A stretch of 8,834 bases of DNA from an uncultured Clostridia bacterium. Lineage in GTDB: Bacteria; Bacillota; Clostridia; Oscillospirales; Acutalibacteraceae. This document shows, one piece after another, positions 5,035-8,834 of this stretch. The position numbers and the translations under genes were made by a program. The first letter of the stretch is position 1. Each line of letters opens with the position of its first letter. Location: positions 1 to 8,834 of the forward strand of contig CAMVBD010000034.1 of the NCBI GenBank assembly GCA_947165615.1, written 5' to 3'. Below the pieces are notes generated by a model. The model was not told where the DNA came from. It searched no databases and saw only the letters and a list, made by a program, of their open reading frames with translations.

Positions 5035-6279
5035 TTACACAAACGCTTTCACGTTTTTCTCGTAGTGGCCGGTGTCCTGGAACCCGACGGCGGTCTGCTG
5101 GCGCTCGCCCCATTTATAGGCGATGTCTTCATAGGAGTCGGTCAGGATCTTCGCGCGCCAGAAGCCGTCCTTCGAGCCCTTTATGCACCAGTCGGACGAC
5201 CACATCCCGTGGCCGGTGGCCTTGTACGTCCACAGCGTCCAGTTGAAATGCGTCTTTTCCATGGTCTTAAAGCAGTTTTCCCACGTCGTCGTCTTGTGCG
5301 GATAGTATTCGCCCATAAACAGCGGCACGTCGAAGTAGTACATCCGCGTCAGGTACACGAACAGATTGAAAATGAAGTTGGAATTCTGATAAAAGTGGAC
5401 CTGATACACCACGTTCTTCCAGCCCTTGACCCATTTGTGCGGCAGGGCGGCGGCGGTCCAGATGCATTCGAGGGTGATGATATGGTCGGGGTCGGCCTTC
5501 CGTACGGTCTCGTACAGCTCGGTGTAGATCCCTTCGTTGTTTACGCGGCGTTTGACCTCACCCGCGTCCACGTCGCACATGGGCTCATTGAGCAGATCGT
5601 ACATCGCGACGGCGGGGTCCCCCTTAAAGCGTTCGGCGATCGCGGTCCACAGTTCTTTGGTCAGCCGCCGGTTTTCCTCGCCCTGTTCGTTTTTCAGATA
5701 CAGTCCGCAGGACTTCGCCTTGCCGGAGTGCGGCGCGTCGCTCTGAAAGCCCACGGCGCCGTGCATGTCCAAAATGACGTACAGTCCGCGTTTGCCGCAT
5801 TCCTCCACGATCCAGTCGAGGCGGTAAAAATCCCATTCGCCGTTTTTATCCAAAATCTTTGTGCCCGCGTCGTCGTAATAGAAGTTGCGGTACCAAAACG
5901 GCACGCGCACGCAGTTAAAGCCCAGTTTTGCGATCTCGTCAAGGTCCGCGGCCGTGATAAAGTTGTCGTAATAGACGTCCATTAGGTCGTAGGCCGCCTC
6001 TACACCGAAACGGTCGGTCAGTTTCGTGATCACGTCGTAGTGGTCGGTCGCCTCCTCATAGGGGTTCAGCCAGTCCTCCCAAATGAGCCACGCGCCGAGG
6101 TTTACCCCGTGCAGGGTCACTTCCTCCCCGCGGCGGTTGACGAGTTTTCGCCCGGCGGTCGTCAAAAAGTCGTCGCCGGTCAGCGCCCGCCCCGGGTTTT
6201 CGGCAAAGGCAAGCGGCAGGCTGGTCAAAAGCAGCACGCCCGCCAAAAGCAGAGAGAACACAATACGCAGTTTTTTCAT
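5035..6279 (-). CDS. Secreted glycoside hydrolase family 5 (cellulase-fold) enzyme
   Basis: This 414-residue protein starts MKKLRIVFSLLLAG and has a classic signal peptide with probable cleavage after AFA (24-26), so it is exported. The rest is one GH5 barrel: HGVNLGAWLIWEDW (57-70), NCVRVPFWY with R125 (122-130), DMHG with H173 (171-174), LLNEP with acid/base E232 (229-233), VHFY with H295 and Y297 (294-297), MGEYYP with nucleophile E324 (322-327), and a late WTLW (347-350). All expected catalytic positions are present. The HGVNLGAWL opening resembles exo-beta-1,3-glucanase-type GH5 members, but the substrate (beta-glucan, glucoside or other) cannot be fixed by reading. No binding module or dockerin is attached. 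Its ATG overlaps the upstream GH29 stop as ATGA (6276-6279), with GGAGG at 6287-6291 inside that gene, so the two are translationally coupled. Confidence 0.93.
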   Translation of the reverse strand: MKKLRIVFSLLLAGVLLLTSLPLAFAENPGRALTGDDFLTTAGRKLVNRRGEEVTLHGVNLGAWLIWEDWLNPYEEATDHYDVITKLTDRFGVEAAYDLMDVYYDNFITAADLDEIAKLGFNCVRVPFWYRNFYYDDAGTKILDKNGEWDFYRLDWIVEECGKRGLYVILDMHGAVGFQSDAPHSGKAKSCGLYLKNEQGEENRRLTKELWTAIAERFKGDPAVAMYDLLNEPMCDVDAGEVKRRVNNEGIYTELYETVRKADPDHIITLECIWTAAALPHKWVKGWKNVVYQVHFYQNSNFIFNLFVYLTRMYYFDVPLFMGEYYPHKTTTWENCFKTMEKTHFNWTLWTYKATGHGMWSSDWCIKGSKDGFWRAKILTDSYEDIAYKWGERQQTAVGFQDTGHYEKNVKAFV

Positions 6280-7505
6280 ACCGTCGCCTCCGTATGATAC
6301 AGATTTATTTTCAGCGGCGGGGCCTCCCCGCCGTCAAAGGCAAGACGCAGGTCCCGTCCGTCTCCGAGCAGGACGTCCGGGAGCGTGACGATCCGCTTAT
6401 GCCCCACGCGGGTGCCGGACGTCAGCAGAAAGTCCCGGTCGCCGATGCGGACATACAGGCGCCACGCGCCCGCCGTCTCGCCGGCGGTCAGGTTCTCTTC
6501 CAAAACCAGCGTGTTGGCGGACGTCCGCCCGTTTCCTTCCGGCGCGACGAAAACGTCGCCGCCTTCCTGCCAGACGCGGACGGGTAGGGGAGAGGCAAAG
6601 CGGTTTTTCAGCGCCTTTCCAAAGGCCTCCAGTACGGACGCGTCCTTTTCGGGGATCAGCCCCCGGTCGTCGGGCCCGACGTTTAACAGCAGGTTCGCCC
6701 CGTGCCCCACGGACAGGTCATACAGCCCCATGACCCCGTTTACGTCCCGCACGTCCCCCTCGTCGGTCGGCGTCCAGAACCAGTTGCAGGGCCGGAGCTT
6801 GCAGTCGCACTCGTACGGCTGAAAGCGCCGCCCGCGCGCAAGCGCGTCGTTGCCGTCCTCCGGCTCCGGCGCGGGGTCAAGGTTTTCGGGGGCGATCCCG
6901 TCCTCGTTCCCGACCCAAAGGACGTCCGGGTCCCAAAGGTTAAAGAGCAAAATGTCCGGCTGCAGACGGCGGATCTCTTTGGTGATCCGCTGCCTGTCAA
7001 AATCGTGCCCGTCGGCGCCGCACCCGTCAAACCACAGGTAGTCGATTTTGCCGTACCGGGTCAAAAGTTCCGTGATCTGCGATAAAAAGTAAGCGTCGTA
7101 GTCCTTTGCGCTTTTTTCGCGGCTGCCGAATTCGGCGGGGGAGTAGTACAGCCCCACTCCCAGCCCAAATTCCCGGCAGGCGTCGGTAAACTCCCGCACC
7201 ACGTCCCCGTTTCCCTGTCGCCAGTTTGTGTTCCGGACGCCGTAATCGGTGGTCTTAGTGTTCCACAAAGCAAAGCCGTCGTGGTGCTTCGCGGTCATAA
7301 TGGCGTATTTTGCCCCGGCCTTTACGGCTGTGTCCGCCCACCGGCGGCAGTCGAGGTCTTTAGGGCGAAAGCGGGCGGGGTCCATAAAAACGCCGTCCCA
7401 GTCGCGGTGCCCGGGATAAAACGAACGGATGCCAAAGTGAAAAAAGAGACCGAACTCCCACCTTAAAAAGGCGAACTGTCCCCTTGTCGGCGCAAAGTAT
7501 CTCAT
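6276..7505 (-). CDS. GH29 alpha-L-fucosidase-like glycoside hydrolase, cytoplasmic
   Basis: GH29 enzymes remove alpha-L-fucose from glycans by a retaining mechanism. The 409-residue protein shows the family motifs: FHFGIRSFYPG (22-32), TAKHHDGFALW with the His pair H74/H75 (71-81), GLYYSPAEFG (118-127), LWFDGCGADG with the likely nucleophile D160 (157-166), and GHGANLLLNVGPDDRGLIP (267-285). The barrel ends near residue 305 and a short beta-rich C-terminal domain follows. The acid/base residue is not certain; E232 in PYECDC is one candidate. There is no signal peptide, so it should act in the cytoplasm on imported oligosaccharides, unlike its secreted GH5 partner. The start is ATG 7503-7505, preceded by GGGAGG (7511-7516), under the promoter at 7535-7563. 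Fucose specificity is a family-level inference. Confidence 0.9.
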   Translation of the reverse strand: MRYFAPTRGQFAFLRWEFGLFFHFGIRSFYPGHRDWDGVFMDPARFRPKDLDCRRWADTAVKAGAKYAIMTAKHHDGFALWNTKTTDYGVRNTNWRQGNGDVVREFTDACREFGLGVGLYYSPAEFGSREKSAKDYDAYFLSQITELLTRYGKIDYLWFDGCGADGHDFDRQRITKEIRRLQPDILLFNLWDPDVLWVGNEDGIAPENLDPAPEPEDGNDALARGRRFQPYECDCKLRPCNWFWTPTDEGDVRDVNGVMGLYDLSVGHGANLLLNVGPDDRGLIPEKDASVLEAFGKALKNRFASPLPVRVWQEGGDVFVAPEGNGRTSANTLVLEENLTAGETAGAWRLYVRIGDRDFLLTSGTRVGHKRIVTLPDVLLGDGRDLRLAFDGGEAPPLKINLYHTEATV

Positions 7506-7534
7506 AGCAGCCTCCCGTTGGATTTCTCTTATCC

Positions 7535-7563
7535 ATTATAACAAATGACAAAGGAAATTACAA
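7535..7563 (-). promoter_or_regulatory. Promoter of the GH29-GH5 operon
   Basis: Read on the minus strand, TTGTAA (7558-7563) and a perfect TATAAT (7535-7540) are separated by 17 nt, and the -10 is preceded by TGT (7541-7543), an extended -10. The operon starts about 25 nt downstream. Its -35 lies 28 bp from the -35 of the divergent UPF0371 promoter. Confidence 0.85.
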
Positions 7564-7591
7564 TTCCGAACCAAAAACTTTTCCGATTTTA

Positions 7592-7620
7592 TAGACAACG
7601 CCCCCGAAACGTGCTATACT
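7592..7620 (+). promoter_or_regulatory. Promoter of the UPF0371 gene
   Basis: TAGACA (7592-7597), a 17-nt spacer and TATACT (7615-7620) preceded by TGC (7612-7614) form a good extended -10 sigma-A promoter. Transcription would start near 7627, about 30 nt before the ATG. Confidence 0.82.
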
Positions 7621-7656
7621 TATTTCCCGTAGATTTGATTCGACGGGGGTATCGAC

Positions 7657-8834
7657 ATGAAAAAACCGGGCTTCGACCACGCAAAGTATTTGGAACTTCA
7701 GACCAAAAACATCACGGACCGCATTGCCCGTTTCGGCGGCAAGCTGTATCTGGAATTCGGCGGCAAACTGTTTGACGACTATCACGCCTCCCGTGTGCTG
7801 CCGGGCTTTCAGCCGGACGCCAAGATCCGCATGCTCTACGAACTGCGCGAAGACGCCGAAATCGTCATCGTCGTCTCCGCCGACGACATCGAAAAAAACA
7901 AGCGCAGAGGGGACCTCGGCATCACCTACGACGCCGACACTTTGCGACTTGTCGACGCCTTCCGCGACTTCGGCCTGTACGTCGGCAGCGTATGCATCAC
8001 CCATTTTTCGGATCAGCCCGGCGCCGTGCAGTTTCAAAAGCGGCTCGAGGCGCTCGGCATGCGCGTCTACCGGCATTACAAGATCCCGGATTACCCCGCC
8101 AACGTCCCGCTCATCGTCTCGGATGACGGCTACGGCAAAAACGATTACATCGAGACCTCCCGTCCCCTCGTCGTCGTCACCGCCCCCGGTCCCGGCTCCG
8201 GCAAAATGGCGACCTGCCTCAGCCAGCTCTATCACGAGTATAAGCGCGGCAACAAGGCGGGCTACGCCAAGTTTGAGACCTTCCCGATCTGGAACCTGCC
8301 CTTAAAGCACCCGGTCAACGTCGCCTATGAAGCCGCCACCGCGGACCTCGACGACGTCAACATGATCGACCCCTTCCATCTCGAGGCCTACGGCGTCACC
8401 ACGGTCAACTACAACCGCGACGTCGAGATCTTCCCGGTGCTCTCCGCCATCATGAAAAACATCATGGGCGAGTCCATCTACAAGTCCCCCACGGACATGG
8501 GCGTCAACATGATCGGCTACTGCATCGCGGACGACGAGGTCGTGTGCAAGGCCGCCAAGGAGGAGGTCATCCGCCGCTATTACGAAGCCGCCTGCAACGT
8601 CAAGCTCGGCTTCGGCGACAAGCAGGTCGTGCACCGCATCGAGCTGCTGATGAACTCCCTGGATCTGACCACCGACGACCGGCGCGTCGTCAGGGCGGCG
8701 CTGGACAAGGCCGCTGAGACCGGCGACACCGCCGCCGCCATTGAGACGGAGGACGGCAAGATCCTCACCGGCAAAACCTCGGACCTGCTCGGCGCGTGCA
8801 GCGCCATGCTCATCAACGCCATGAAGCATCTGGC
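7657..8834 (+). CDS. UPF0371/DUF1846 family protein (3' end outside the window)
   Basis: The frame is open from ATG 7657 to the window end: 392 codons and two bases. The family is usually about 490-500 aa, so roughly 100 residues are missing on the right. It begins MKKPGFDHAKYLE, as family members do, and keeps long conserved blocks: YLEFGGKL (31-38), RGDLGITYDADTLRL (87-101), VSDDGYGKN (155-163), the glycine-rich APGPGSGK (176-183) followed by ATCLSQLYHEYKRG, KFETFPIWNLPLKHP (205-219) and VNMIDPFH (235-242). The glycine-rich loop resembles, but does not match, a Walker A motif. The protein is cytosolic and of unproven function. It is widespread in Firmicutes. GGGGGT (7645-7649/50) is the probable ribosome binding site, and its promoter is at 7592-7620. 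Confidence 0.93.
   Translation, partial: MKKPGFDHAKYLELQTKNITDRIARFGGKLYLEFGGKLFDDYHASRVLPGFQPDAKIRMLYELREDAEIVIVVSADDIEKNKRRGDLGITYDADTLRLVDAFRDFGLYVGSVCITHFSDQPGAVQFQKRLEALGMRVYRHYKIPDYPANVPLIVSDDGYGKNDYIETSRPLVVVTAPGPGSGKMATCLSQLYHEYKRGNKAGYAKFETFPIWNLPLKHPVNVAYEAATADLDDVNMIDPFHLEAYGVTTVNYNRDVEIFPVLSAIMKNIMGESIYKSPTDMGVNMIGYCIADDEVVCKAAKEEVIRRYYEAACNVKLGFGDKQVVHRIELLMNSLDLTTDDRRVVRAALDKAAETGDTAAAIETEDGKILTGKTSDLLGACSAMLINAMKHL

Noticed and set aside
5065..5985. Plus-strand open frame opposite the GH5 gene (306 codons)
   Set aside because: GC-rich antisense shadow; GH5 has all its catalytic motifs, a signal peptide and coupling to GH29.
7553..7567. Near-palindrome GGAA...TTCC over the GH29 operon -35 as an operator
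   Set aside because: Only 5 of 7 position pairs match around the centre; could arise by chance in AT-rich promoter DNA.
7558..8235. Minus-strand open frame opposite the UPF0371 gene
   Set aside because: Shadow of a well-conserved plus-strand gene with its own promoter.
1..8834. CRISPR arrays, tRNA or rRNA genes, insertion sequences, phage genes or defence systems
   Set aside because: None seen: no spaced direct repeats, no cloverleaf candidates, no transposase or integrase motifs.

Overview
The window looks like chromosomal DNA of a moderately GC-rich Clostridia-type Firmicute, plausibly Oscillospiraceae/Ruminococcaceae. The signs are the gene order rpmG-secE-nusG-rplK-rplA-rplJ-rplL, a Firmicute-style L10 leader with a terminator, strong GGAGG ribosome binding sites, sigma-A promoters with 17-nt spacers, a UPF0371/DUF1846 gene and a dockerin-like module. 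The assignment is inferred from these features; no search was run.

Region 1 (1-657): the tail of an unidentified Lys/Ala-rich protein, then a 191-192 aa protein I do not recognise, possibly translationally coupled to it.

Region 2 (658-4585): the translation/secretion block, all on the plus strand. A consensus promoter at 670-698 drives rpmG (L33, four-cysteine form), secE and nusG. The nusG-rplK spacer holds small hairpins and a motif resembling the base of the 23S L1 stalk, a likely L1 autoregulatory site, followed by rplK and rplA. A second promoter (3378-3406) and an L10 leader with an intrinsic terminator precede rplJ (TTG start) and rplL, and a strong terminator follows. SecE carries a 44-residue tract of Glu-Ser/Thr dipeptides after its membrane segment. 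rpoB, the usual next gene, is absent.

Region 3 (4586-7656): an accessory carbohydrate island. On the plus strand is a tiny secreted dockerin-like gene, split between two frames (signal peptide in one, dockerin pair in the other). Convergent to it, sharing a bidirectional terminator, is a two-gene minus-strand operon: a GH29 alpha-L-fucosidase-like enzyme without a signal peptide, overlapping by 4 nt a secreted GH5 glycosidase. Divergent promoters lie at 7535-7620.

Region 4 (7657-8834): a UPF0371/DUF1846 gene with its own promoter, cut off by the window end. No stretch over 300 bases lacks a gene. The best leads are the SecE acidic tail, the frameshifted dockerin mini-gene, the switch-like RNA in the nusG-rplK spacer, and the break in rplL-rpoB synteny.
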